A program made the translations under genes and the position numbers. A model generated the notes under the pieces. That model was not told the origin of the DNA. It saw nothing but the letters and a program-made list of their open reading frames with translations, and searched no databases. Of a DNA stretch of 33,517 nucleotides, positions 1 to 8,640 are shown in pieces. Position 1 is the stretch's first letter, and the number at the start of each line of letters is the position of its first letter. Source of the DNA: a virus; the IMG/VR virus record IMGVR_UViG_3300021376_000198, positions 1 through 33,517 of that record; one strand, written 5' to 3'.

Positions 1-1786
1 GGTTGGCGATTGCCTTTTTAGCATAGTCTCTAGCAGCTACAAAGGCAGTAATAGATTCAGATTCTTCATTAAGCAGCCCAGTTGTTAAAGCATATCCAGC
101 TCCATTGAAATATCTTTTAGTTGCATATACAATGTGTTGGTTTGAACCATAGGAAATATCTTGTGCAATTGCATCTACAATGTATCCAAGATCTCTAGCA
201 CACTTACGACCACCAATAATATTAGTAGAACCAATACCAATGCTACCACAAACTACGTTACACGATGTAGTAATACCTGCAAAATAACCAAGATTTGCAG
301 TTGTAATACCTGCTGTACTACCAGCACCAATTGTAGTTGTAACAATACCAACGAGGTTATCGATACTTGATTGTACGTTAGCACAAGAGTTTGGATCAGT
401 ATTTGAACCAGTTGCAGGATCTGCAGTAACAGTTAGATCTTGAATAGGAAGACGATTAGTAATCGCTTCCTTCATTAAAGTTCCAGCGGAACGGAACGCA
501 TAAATGGTTTCTTGCTCTTCTCCAGCAAGACTGCCGATACCTACACCATTAAAATACTTAAATACAAATTCTCTAGCATAGTTATTACCACCAGTAAATA
601 CGTCTGTTGACACTGCATCAACAAACATACCCAAATCTCTTTGACACTTGGCTGGATTTGGTTGTACAAAGGATGGATATGCAGTGGCAATACCAGCGTA
701 TGCATAATCAATAATTGTTTGACGATTCTGTTGAATCAAACGATAAGAATCATAAAATCTTGAACGAGTATTAGTTGATTGTTCTCCAGGGAAATAGAAA
801 TCTGAGTGTGCAATAGCAACTGCAGCAAGAGATTTATCAATAATCTCTTGTCTATTTGCTACAATTCTATTTCTAGCGTCTTTTCTACGATGGAAGTAAT
901 TTGCGTTGACATTATTAGGATCTTGAATTATAGTGTAATCAAAGACCTGTCCTACAGCAGTTTGATAGAGTGTGGGTGGTGTTTGATTGTTGATGATATA
1001 CTGGGAGATAAAGCCAATATACTGGTAGGCAAAGAGAGCTTCCTCCTCTTCACCAGCAACATAAGATACACCACCACTCCAGTAAGATAGAGCAGCTTCA
1101 ACTGTTTTAGAATTACCACCATAGGAAAGGTCATAAACAATTGCATCGACGATGAGCCCTACGTCTCTAATGCAAGTTGTGCGATCATAATCTGGTTTAT
1201 CTGTGGTAATATTGGGATAATTAAATTCTAGATACGATACAACTTCATTTTGAATGAATTCTTTATTAGCTTCTAAAAGATTACCAGCATCTAGGAATCT
1301 ACCACCAGGAAGATTAAAGCTTCTGAAAGATGCTAACTGAGCAGCTTTCTTAATTGTTTTGACTGGAAGTGCTCGTCCATCGTTATTGTCATCCCCATTT
1401 GCAGCAGAAACGTAAAATCTATTTTCGTATAAACCTGCAGTGGTAAATCCTAGCTGACCATTTGGACCAATCGTTAAAGTTTGACCATCTGTACCTGCTC
1501 TAGGAGGTAAAATAATCTCGTAAGACCCAGTATATCCAGCTCCTACACTTGGAGGAGAAATAGTGATTTGATTTCCATTAGAACTGATTCCAATTCTAGA
1601 TTGGAAGGTAACAATTCCTTGAGCACCATTACCATCTACTGCCGAAATAATTCCAACAGTTGTAATTCCAGTAATCTTAGCGTGTCGAAGTGTCGCAATA
1701 CCAGCGTTAATATTTCTATTTGCGTCGGCAAAAGTATTAGTTCCAATACCAATGCCGTGTTTTACCCTAAAATTCTGATCAGCCAA
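1..1786 (-). CDS. Giant fibre-like structural protein, N-terminal part (gene runs off the left edge)
   Basis: An open minus-strand frame of 595 codons enters from the window edge without a stop. An in-frame TGA lies two codons upstream of TTG at 1786-1784 and no Met codon follows for hundreds of residues, so TTG is the likely start, with AAGGGG about 10 nt upstream. The protein begins LADQNFRVKHGIGIG. Near residue 125 it has YVSAANGDDNNDG...TIKKAA, like the start of pectate-lyase-type beta-helix modules. Three related blocks start at about Cys205, Cys381 and Cys529, each with C-x-R-D-x-G-x-x-V-D-A followed by a GGN or GSN turn and an aromatic-rich stretch. It is the third of three consecutive fibre-sized genes and has a late-promoter box just upstream. 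A virion fibre or baseplate appendage is inferred; the receptor and exact role are unknown. Confidence 0.8.
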   Translation of the reverse strand, partial: MADQNFRVKHGIGIGTNTFADANRNINAGIATLRHAKITGITTVGIISAVDGNGAQGIVTFQSRIGISSNGNQITISPPSVGAGYTGSYEIILPPRAGTDGQTLTIGPNGQLGFTTAGLYENRFYVSAANGDDNNDGRALPVKTIKKAAQLASFRSFNLPGGRFLDAGNLLEANKEFIQNEVVSYLEFNYPNITTDKPDYDRTTCIRDVGLIVDAIVYDLSYGGNSKTVEAALSYWSGGVSYVAGEEEEALFAYQYIGFISQYIINNQTPPTLYQTAVGQVFDYTIIQDPNNVNANYFHRRKDARNRIVANRQEIIDKSLAAVAIAHSDFYFPGEQSTNTRSRFYDSYRLIQQNRQTIIDYAYAGIATAYPSFVQPNPAKCQRDLGMFVDAVSTDVFTGGNNYAREFVFKYFNGVGIGSLAGEEQETIYAFRSAGTLMKEAITNRLPIQDLTVTADPATGSNTDPNSCANVQSSIDNLVGIVTTTIGAGSTAGITTANLGYFAGITTSCNVVCGSIGIGSTNIIGGRKCARDLGYIVDAIAQDISYGSNQHIVYATKRYFNGAGYALTTGLLNEESESITAFVAARDYAKKAIAN

Positions 1787-1823
1787 GGTTCACTATCCCC
1801 TTATGCGTACTTTTATCTTAGGT

Positions 1824-1831
1824 TATTTATA
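1824..1831 (-). promoter_or_regulatory. T4-type late promoter box TATAAATA
   Basis: The minus strand reads TATAAATA, identical to the T4 late-promoter -10 box. It overlaps the TAA stop of the 2253 aa fibre gene. Transcription would start near 1818 and give a leader of about 30 nt before the TTG start at 1786. gp33, the late coactivator, is encoded in the same window. Confidence 0.7.
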
Positions 1832-4800
1832 TTCTGAATCCTACAAAGTTAATTATAAATGTTGTAACTCCAACTTGTGCTGGTGTTGCTTGAAGACGAA
1901 TATAACCAGCGTCTAATCCTTCATCAATATCAATTATATAACTTGAAACATCAGTTCCAGTTCCAACGTTTGCATATTCCACATTATAAGCAATTGTACC
2001 ATCATGAACTGCTAGAATTCTAGTAAATTGGTATCTACCTGTTGCTCCTACACCAGATGTAGATGCTTGAATTTGATATTCCACAGATCGATATTCCAAT
2101 CTAGATAATGTTTCATGAATAGTTGTGTTGCCTGTAGTAGTAATAGCAACTCTTGCAGTTCCTGTATTGGTATTATCACCATACATGATGTTACCATATA
2201 CATGTAACTTTTCTCTAGCATTTGTTGTACCAATACCAACAGATCCAATACCACTTACAACACTAAAGAGTGAGCCACCAACTCCAACATGAAGACTTCC
2301 AGTGGTTGTAAAACCACTATTTTGTATAATAGTAGTATTAAGAACTCCAATGGTTCCAATTCCACTATAATTTAAATTAATTCCTCTTAGATAATCAGCT
2401 TTTGCGTTTGTAGAATCTAAGTTTTGGAATGTTGCAATACCAGTAAAATTAAGAGCACCTCCACCAAGATTAAAGTCTTGAGTTGTAATCGAAAGTGCTG
2501 TTACAATTCCGAGAGTTACAATTCCAGTATAAGCTATATTATTACCTGAAAGGAAATTAATTGTACCAACGCCAGCATAATTTAAATTAGTTCCTGAAAC
2601 AAAGGTTACTATACCAACATTAGATCTCAATGTTGTAATACTTGAAATACCTGTGGTATAAGTATTTGTAAGATCTGCTTGAGAATATGTTACTCTTGTT
2701 CCAGATAGTGTTGTTACAATACCACTATTAACTCTCAGGGTTTCAATTGTGCTAATGCCAGAAGTTACATTATTAATATTACCAATATACTCAAGAGTTG
2801 CTGCAGTATAACCAATACTAACTCCAGAAAGACTTGCAATTGTACCAACACCAGTATATCTTATATTTTGACCAGTAAGAAATGTAACAAATCCAACAGT
2901 AGAAACGAGATTTACAGCGGTTCCTACACCACTAATATATGCATAATTAATATCTCCATTAGTAAATGTAAGTCTATCGCCAGATATTGATGGCGCAGAT
3001 AATGTGGTTACATTTAAAGTTCCAATCGTGCCGATACCGCTGTAATTTAAATTTGTACCAGAAACAAAAGTTACAAATCCGACATTTGTTCTTAATGTTG
3101 CAATTGAACCAATTCCGACATAATTAAGATCTGTTCCAGATATTGTTGTTACAAAACCAACCGTTGAATATAGTGTATCTGCAGTACTGACTCCAACATA
3201 ATATGAATTTGTTCCAGTAAGACTTGTAACAAATCCAACATCTGCACGTACTGTCCCCGTTGTTGTTATACCAGAAACTTCCACTCCATCTGAAATTAAT
3301 TTTGTTATGGTTCCAATACCAATTAATCCCTGAGTAATATTAAAGAATGTACCAAATCCAGAATTTACATACAACGTAGAAATTGATGCAATTCCAATAT
3401 TGTTACTTCTAACAATTGATATTGTTGGATTAGTTTCAAATATATTATTAGAATAACTACTCAATACAACAATTCCAGTCAATACATCAAGTACTGTAGT
3501 GTCTAGCGAAATTCCTCCAATATCGGATAATACAAAATCGCCAATTTGAACACCAGTGGTTGTAATTGCAACTCTATCAGTGCTTACACCTAAAGTTATT
3601 GATTCACTTACAATGTTAGTTGTTGTATTTGTCGCAGTTAAATATTTAACTTGGAGGTCAGTAAAAATACCAACATTAGATCCTATAGTTCCACCAATTG
3701 ATAATGCACCAATTGTAGCCGCAGAACTTACGTTAATATCTACAGCAGTTAATATTCCAGTTACATTTGCATTTGTTATAGTTGCTTGTGTAGCAATTCC
3801 ACTATTGACATTAAGTATTGAAAAATTACCAGTAGTTATATCAGCAGTTGTTGAATTAAACGTAGTAATTATTCCACTTGTTACAACAAGATTTGTAATT
3901 GTTGCCGCCGAACTTACATTTACCTCAGTAGCAGTTATAATACCACTAACGCTTGCATTATAAATTATTGCCTGAGTTTCATAAGACTCAGTAACGTAAA
4001 GATCAGTAACATAGGCGGTGTCTATTGTGGACGTAGTGCTGTTAAGACTATCAATTGTGCCGTTTGGCGAATATAGTGTATCAATTGTAGCAGCGGAACT
4101 TACATTGACATCTACAGCAGTTATAATTCCTGTAATATTACCATAAGTACTAGTTGATGACGTAATAGTTCCTGTAGTATATGTTAAATCTGTACCACTA
4201 ATTGTTGTAACAACACCAACAACATTATAAAGATTATTGATATTTGCATCATTAGTAACTCTTAAATATGCAAAAGTGTTAATACCAGCACCAGTTACTA
4301 ATATAGTGCTAGCGACAACATTTCCAGCATTAAGTGTTCCTGTAAAAGTTGAGATACCAATAACTGTCAGTCTATTCAGTGCCGCCGTACCATTACTCTG
4401 TACAATATTGTTTCCAGTATTAGTAAAAGTAGTAATACCAGTTAAACGAGCATTAACTAATTCAACTCCAGTTGAATGAACAAAGGAACTTCCAATATCA
4501 TAACCAGACGTATGAATTCTTGTATTTGCACCAACAAGAACTTCATCAGTAGTTCCCTTCAATGTAATTGAAGAACCACCAACTGTTAAAATTCCAGTAA
4601 CTCTTGCATTACCATTTACAATTAAATCAGTATTACCAAATCCAATTTGCACATTTGCAAATGTACTGATGCCAGTTACTCTAGCATTCGTTGCGGTAAA
4701 ATGAGTAACTACACCAACATTAGCATAAAAATTAGTGACTGATCCAATTCCACTATAATATAAATTAGTCCCATCTAAGAATGAAATTGTACCATCTCTA

Positions 4801-7800
4801 CCAATGAACTTGGTTGCAGTTACATTAGTATCAGTTAATTGAATACCACCAACAGATAATCTAACACCATTAGGAACTAAAGTAGAACCAATACCAACTG
4901 CATAATTAGATAACCATGCGTCAGTAGTTCCAGCACCCATAGTATTTCCCTTCACCCACATAAGTTGTTTGTAGGTGTTGGGTGTGGTATTAATACCTGT
5001 AACAAATAGTGGAACTAAGGCACTACCTTCAGTGCTAGCAATGGCAATACCACCATAATTTGCAGAGGTATCAGTAGAAACATCAGCATCTAAGGCATTT
5101 GTGGTGATGCCAAGAATAATTGATTTATCTTTAATTTTTAATTCTTGTGCAGTTAAAGCAATCGTTGTACCACCAATGGTTACGTTACCTGCAACAGTTA
5201 AATTACTGTTAATGATTACATTATCACTTAAGGTTGCACTAGTAGCAAAAAGTGGACTTGCTAAAGTTGTAATACCAGAAACATATAAATTACTATTCAA
5301 TAAAGCACTTCCACCTAAAGTTGTTACACCAGTAACTCTTAAATTACCACTGGTTGTAACTCCAGCAACATTTAGGTTACTACTCAATTGAACATCACCA
5401 CTTAGAGTTGAGATGCCAGTGACTCTAAAGGTTGATGTTGTAGTAATTCCACCAACATTGACATTATTTGTAAAGTTTGTATCACCTGTTAAAGTAGAAA
5501 TTCCAGTAACTCTAAAGTTGCCAGTTGTAGTAATACCAGTAACATTTAAGTCACTATTAATTCTGGTTGAGGAGCTAAAAGTAGAAACACCAGAAATTCC
5601 TAACGTTTGTGCTAATAGAGTTCCATAAACAGTTGCACCGTATCCAGTGGTTTCAAACTTCTTGGAGTTGTCGTAGTAGAGTTCTATCGATCCATCTGGA
5701 TTTGCAACTAACTGATTTTCATCACCTGTTCTCTTTCTTAAATTAATAGAAGTATCAGATCTTAGAATTAGAGATCCAGTTCCAGCATCATCGATGATGC
5801 TATTTGATCCATCATGGAATATCTGTAAGTCATTACCATCACCCAGATTCAGAATATCATTATCACCAAAGTAAGCATTACGACCAAATGTTACGTTTCC
5901 AGTGAATGTAGTAATTCCAAGAGTTGAAACACCAGCAACTCTTAGGTTATTGCTTAATTCTACATCTCCAGTTAATGTAGAAATACCAGTAACTCTGAAG
6001 TTACCAGTTGTAGTGATACCAGAAACATTTAAATTATTACTGAAGTTTGAATCACCAGTAAATGTAGATAGTCCAGTAACTCTTAGGTTATTAATTGTAC
6101 CAATACCAGAAACTCTGATGTTATTAGTAAACTCAGTATCTCCTGTGAGAGTAGAAATTCCTGTAACCCTAAAGGTTGCAGTAGTTGTAATTCCACTGAC
6201 ATTTAAGTTATTACTAAAATTAGAGTCACCAGTAATTGTTGAGAGACCCGTAACTCTCAAGTTATTAATTGTACCAATACCAGAAACTCTTAGATTGTTG
6301 GTAAGTTCTACATCACCAGTTAATGTGGAGATACCAGTAACTCTAAAAGTTGCTGTAGTTGTAATTCCAGTAACATTCAAGTTACTGTTGACCATCATTG
6401 GGTTATTAAAGGTTGATACACCAGCAACTCTTAAATTGTTACTTAACTCAACATCACCTGTTAGTGTTGAGATACCAGTAACACGGAAGGTAGAAGTTGT
6501 AGTGATGCCACTGACATTTACATTGTTTGTAAAGTTTGTATCACCAGTTAAAGTAGAAATACCAGTGACTCTAAAATTTCCAGTTGTAGTGATTCCAAGA
6601 ACATTAAGATTGTTTGAAAGATTAGTGTCACCAGTTAAAGTAGAAACACCAGTGACTCTGAAATTACCAGTTGTAGTAATACCAAGAACATTAAGATTAT
6701 TGGTAAGATTTACATCTCCACTTAAAGTTGAGAATCCAGTAACTCTTAGATTTGTAATCGTACCAATACCAGAAACTTTGATATTATTATTGAATTCTAC
6801 ATCTCCCATGAGAGTAGAAATTCCTGTAACCCTAAAGGTTGCAGTAGTTGTAATCCCAGTAACATTCAAGTTACTGTTGACCATCATTGGGTTATTAAAG
6901 GTTGATACACCAGCAACTCTCAAGTTATTGCCAAGTTCTACATCACCACTTAAAGTTGAGATACCAGTAACTCTAAATGTTGCAGTTGTTGTGATGCCAG
7001 CAACATTCAAGTTGCTTTGTAGCATTGTGTCACTGCTGACTGTGGTAAATCCAGTAATTGCTACATTATTTGCAAATGTGGAGATACCAGCAACGTATAA
7101 GTTATCATCAAATTCTACAGGATCTTGAAATGTAGAGATTCCAATAACTTCTAGATTCTGAATCGTAGCAGTTCCATTAACATTGATATTACTTGTACTT
7201 GCAAGAGAAACTGCTCCAGTTTCTTGACTAATCTCAAAAATATCACCAATTCTAAAATTACCTTCTTGGTCTACAGATTGATAGTATACTCGACCACCAT
7301 TTAATTGAATTGCCTCATTTGCACGAACTGTGAGTGTAGGGTCTTGAGTGAATGTTTTACCAGAACCAACACAACCAAAATTATAACCAAAGAGTCTTAA
7401 TTGTACACCGACACCATTACCACGAACACCAATAATACCAAAGTTTGATGCAGATGCAATTGATCTTAAGTCAGCACCAAATTTCTGGTAATCTGCCCAA
7501 AGAATTGTGCTAGCAGTACCAACCTGAGTTATACCATCTGATTGGAAAATTCTAACATCTTGAGTAGATCCAATGCCTACAGAATTAAAGATGCCCGAAC
7601 CCTTACCACTGATTGTTACATAAGCACCATCAACAGATACGACAGTACCAATAGCAACTGGTGAGCCACCTTGATAATATTTAATGACTTGGTTAGTTGT
7701 AACAGTGGTAGAAATACCAGACAGTTTTAACGATGCGTTTGCTGTGCTTGCTAAGCCAACGCTACCAGAGCTACCATCAACAGAAACACTAGAGAAATAA

Positions 7801-8588
7801 GTAAAACAGTTAACCCATTCTACTCTTGCACCATTGGTCATCTTAAGAGCAGTTTGGTTTGGTGTAATGAAGGTAACTTCATTAAACAACATTGCAGGTT
7901 CTAATGTAGCCGAAGAAACTACACTTCCATCCACAAATGCACCACGACCCGCAACCTTTGAAGTTGGATAATTATCAGGTGTATCAAAGCCATAAGGATC
8001 TGTTGCTGAAGTAGCAGAACCTCTAGTAATTACACTAATTCTTTGAACATATGGACTTCTGGTGGATGTAACCATTCCAGGAGCAAATCTGAAACCATAT
8101 CCAGTGTCTGTTGAAGAGTTATAATAAAAATTAGTAATCGAAAGTTCTTCGATAGTGGTTTCACCATTTAGCAGAAAAGCATCATTTCTTTCTGTTCCTG
8201 CTGTTGGTTCAATTGTTGTCGAACGCAAACCTTTACCACGAACTGTGACTCCTTGTGGTACAGTTAATGGAAAAATTTCGGTAAATGTTCCTGATGTAAG
8301 TTCAACAGTATCTCCAGCAACACAAACACTTAAAGCATGTTTAAGTGTAGCAAAAGCACTGGAAAGACTTTCGCCGTCGTTAGTATCTAAACCTTCTTCT
8401 GTAACAAAATATGTCTTACCTGGGTATCCTCCACCAATATTAACAATCGTTTCTACACCAGCTACATCTTTTTTAAGAAAAGCTTTACCATCATAAGTAT
8501 TTACAGCCAATTCACCTAACTGAACCTGATCTACTGTAGGTACTTTTCCAGGTACAGCACTTCTACGAATGCGGATTGGTGTAGCCAT
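1827..8588 (-). CDS. Giant repetitive tail-fibre-like protein, 2253 aa
   Basis: The ATG at 8588 is preceded by GAGGA at suitable spacing. The first 50 residues (RIRRSAVPGKVPTVDQVQLG, then ELAVNTYDGKAF) resemble the N-terminal segment common to cyanophage fibre-like proteins. Residues about 55-110 (YFVTEEGLDTNDG...ATLKHAL) look like the start of a beta-helix. From about residue 490 the protein is a long array of 29-residue units of the type NLNVSGITTTATFRVTGIST, then LTGDVELSN, with 18-residue variants. The array is interrupted by one module at about residues 900-985 (GDGNDLQIFHDGS...VELYYDNSKKFETTG), also familiar from cyanophage fibres. The second half has looser V-x-G-(I/V)-x-T repeats, and the last 110 residues are non-repetitive. 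No S74 chaperone domain is visible. A fibrous virion role is inferred from architecture. Confidence 0.85.
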   Translation of the reverse strand: MATPIRIRRSAVPGKVPTVDQVQLGELAVNTYDGKAFLKKDVAGVETIVNIGGGYPGKTYFVTEEGLDTNDGESLSSAFATLKHALSVCVAGDTVELTSGTFTEIFPLTVPQGVTVRGKGLRSTTIEPTAGTERNDAFLLNGETTIEELSITNFYYNSSTDTGYGFRFAPGMVTSTRSPYVQRISVITRGSATSATDPYGFDTPDNYPTSKVAGRGAFVDGSVVSSATLEPAMLFNEVTFITPNQTALKMTNGARVEWVNCFTYFSSVSVDGSSGSVGLASTANASLKLSGISTTVTTNQVIKYYQGGSPVAIGTVVSVDGAYVTISGKGSGIFNSVGIGSTQDVRIFQSDGITQVGTASTILWADYQKFGADLRSIASASNFGIIGVRGNGVGVQLRLFGYNFGCVGSGKTFTQDPTLTVRANEAIQLNGGRVYYQSVDQEGNFRIGDIFEISQETGAVSLASTSNINVNGTATIQNLEVIGISTFQDPVEFDDNLYVAGISTFANNVAITGFTTVSSDTMLQSNLNVAGITTTATFRVTGISTLSGDVELGNNLRVAGVSTFNNPMMVNSNLNVTGITTTATFRVTGISTLMGDVEFNNNIKVSGIGTITNLRVTGFSTLSGDVNLTNNLNVLGITTTGNFRVTGVSTLTGDTNLSNNLNVLGITTTGNFRVTGISTLTGDTNFTNNVNVSGITTTSTFRVTGISTLTGDVELSNNLRVAGVSTFNNPMMVNSNLNVTGITTTATFRVTGISTLTGDVELTNNLRVSGIGTINNLRVTGLSTITGDSNFSNNLNVSGITTTATFRVTGISTLTGDTEFTNNIRVSGIGTINNLRVTGLSTFTGDSNFSNNLNVSGITTTGNFRVTGISTLTGDVELSNNLRVAGVSTLGITTFTGNVTFGRNAYFGDNDILNLGDGNDLQIFHDGSNSIIDDAGTGSLILRSDTSINLRKRTGDENQLVANPDGSIELYYDNSKKFETTGYGATVYGTLLAQTLGISGVSTFSSSTRINSDLNVTGITTTGNFRVTGISTLTGDTNFTNNVNVGGITTTSTFRVTGISTLSGDVQLSSNLNVAGVTTSGNLRVTGVTTLGGSALLNSNLYVSGITTLASPLFATSATLSDNVIINSNLTVAGNVTIGGTTIALTAQELKIKDKSIILGITTNALDADVSTDTSANYGGIAIASTEGSALVPLFVTGINTTPNTYKQLMWVKGNTMGAGTTDAWLSNYAVGIGSTLVPNGVRLSVGGIQLTDTNVTATKFIGRDGTISFLDGTNLYYSGIGSVTNFYANVGVVTHFTATNARVTGISTFANVQIGFGNTDLIVNGNARVTGILTVGGSSITLKGTTDEVLVGANTRIHTSGYDIGSSFVHSTGVELVNARLTGITTFTNTGNNIVQSNGTAALNRLTVIGISTFTGTLNAGNVVASTILVTGAGINTFAYLRVTNDANINNLYNVVGVVTTISGTDLTYTTGTITSSTSTYGNITGIITAVDVNVSSAATIDTLYSPNGTIDSLNSTTSTIDTAYVTDLYVTESYETQAIIYNASVSGIITATEVNVSSAATITNLVVTSGIITTFNSTTADITTGNFSILNVNSGIATQATITNANVTGILTAVDINVSSAATIGALSIGGTIGSNVGIFTDLQVKYLTATNTTTNIVSESITLGVSTDRVAITTTGVQIGDFVLSDIGGISLDTTVLDVLTGIVVLSSYSNNIFETNPTISIVRSNNIGIASISTLYVNSGFGTFFNITQGLIGIGTITKLISDGVEVSGITTTGTVRADVGFVTSLTGTNSYYVGVSTADTLYSTVGFVTTISGTDLNYVGIGSIATLRTNVGFVTFVSGTNLNYSGIGTIGTLNVTTLSAPSISGDRLTFTNGDINYAYISGVGTAVNLVSTVGFVTFLTGQNIRYTGVGTIASLSGVSIGYTAATLEYIGNINNVTSGISTIETLRVNSGIVTTLSGTRVTYSQADLTNTYTTGISSITTLRSNVGIVTFVSGTNLNYAGVGTINFLSGNNIAYTGIVTLGIVTALSITTQDFNLGGGALNFTGIATFQNLDSTNAKADYLRGINLNYSGIGTIGVLNTTIIQNSGFTTTGSLHVGVGGSLFSVVSGIGSVGIGTTNAREKLHVYGNIMYGDNTNTGTARVAITTTGNTTIHETLSRLEYRSVEYQIQASTSGVGATGRYQFTRILAVHDGTIAYNVEYANVGTGTDVSSYIIDIDEGLDAGYIRLQATPAQVGVTTFIINFVGFRI
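6367..6431 (-). repeat. 65-bp exact direct repeat, copy A
   Basis: This stretch is identical, as read by eye, to 6856-6920. The offset is 489 bp (163 codons). It encodes the NLRVAGVSTFNNPMMVNS-type unit and the junction into the next 29-mer. Recombination between the copies would remove 163 codons in frame. Confidence 0.85.
6856..6920 (-). repeat. 65-bp exact direct repeat, copy B
   Basis: Second copy of the 65-bp sequence at 6367-6431, in the same orientation and reading frame of the fibre gene. Confidence 0.85.
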
Positions 8589-8603
8589 TTAGTAATCCTC
8601 TAT

Positions 8604-8635
8604 GGTATATACCGTATGGTGGTATATACCACCAT
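8604..8635. promoter_or_regulatory. Two palindromes sharing the core GGTATATACC
   Basis: In the gap between the two largest fibre genes, 8616-8635 is a perfect 20-bp palindrome, ATGGTGGTATATACCACCAT. A second copy of its core, GGTATATACC, lies at 8604-8613. On the plus strand the large palindrome runs into TTTTTT, like an intrinsic terminator for antisense transcription. On the minus strand it follows the stop of the 2302 aa gene without a T-tract. If the CTAAATA box at 8642-8648 is a late promoter, the fibre mRNA would begin at or next to this hairpin. It could act as a terminator, 5' stabiliser or protein-binding site. Confidence 0.75.
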
Positions 8636-8640
8636 TTTTT

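Larger units (their letters stand above)
5270..7130 (-). repeat. Coding tandem repeat array, 87-nt (29-aa) units with 54-nt variants
   Basis: This in-frame array lies inside the 2253 aa fibre gene. The unit is N-(L/V/I)-(N/R)-V-x-G-I-T-T-T-x-x-F-R-V-T-G-I-S-T followed by L-(T/S)-G-D-x-x-(L/F)-x-N. Some units swap the ITTTATF segment for IGTINNL, and short 18-residue units (NLRVAGVSTFNNPMMVNS) recur. Each 29-mer holds two V-x-G-(I/V)-x-T half-repeats. The 5640-5880 stretch is a non-repeat module inside the array. All unit lengths are multiples of three, so gain or loss of units keeps the frame. Confidence 0.85.

Noticed and set aside
161-1837. Plus-strand small frames at 161, 806 and 1568
   Set aside because: They oppose a continuous minus-strand frame with clear fibre-protein repeats (C-x-R-D-x-G...V-D-A) that covers 1-1786.
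3556-3963. Plus-strand frame of 135 codons, and similar ones at 5101, 8155 and 9680
   Set aside because: Antisense to the fibre genes, with hydrophobic low-complexity translations caused by codon pattern on the other strand.
5902-7128. Plus-strand open frame of 408 codons
   Set aside because: It is the antisense shadow of the repeat array in the 2253 aa fibre gene. The repeats make all six frames periodic, the composition is unnatural (Val/Pro/Leu repeats), and no RBS is seen.
5270-7130. Possible CRISPR array or satellite repeat
   Set aside because: The repeats are in-frame coding units of 87 and 54 bp with no unique spacers.
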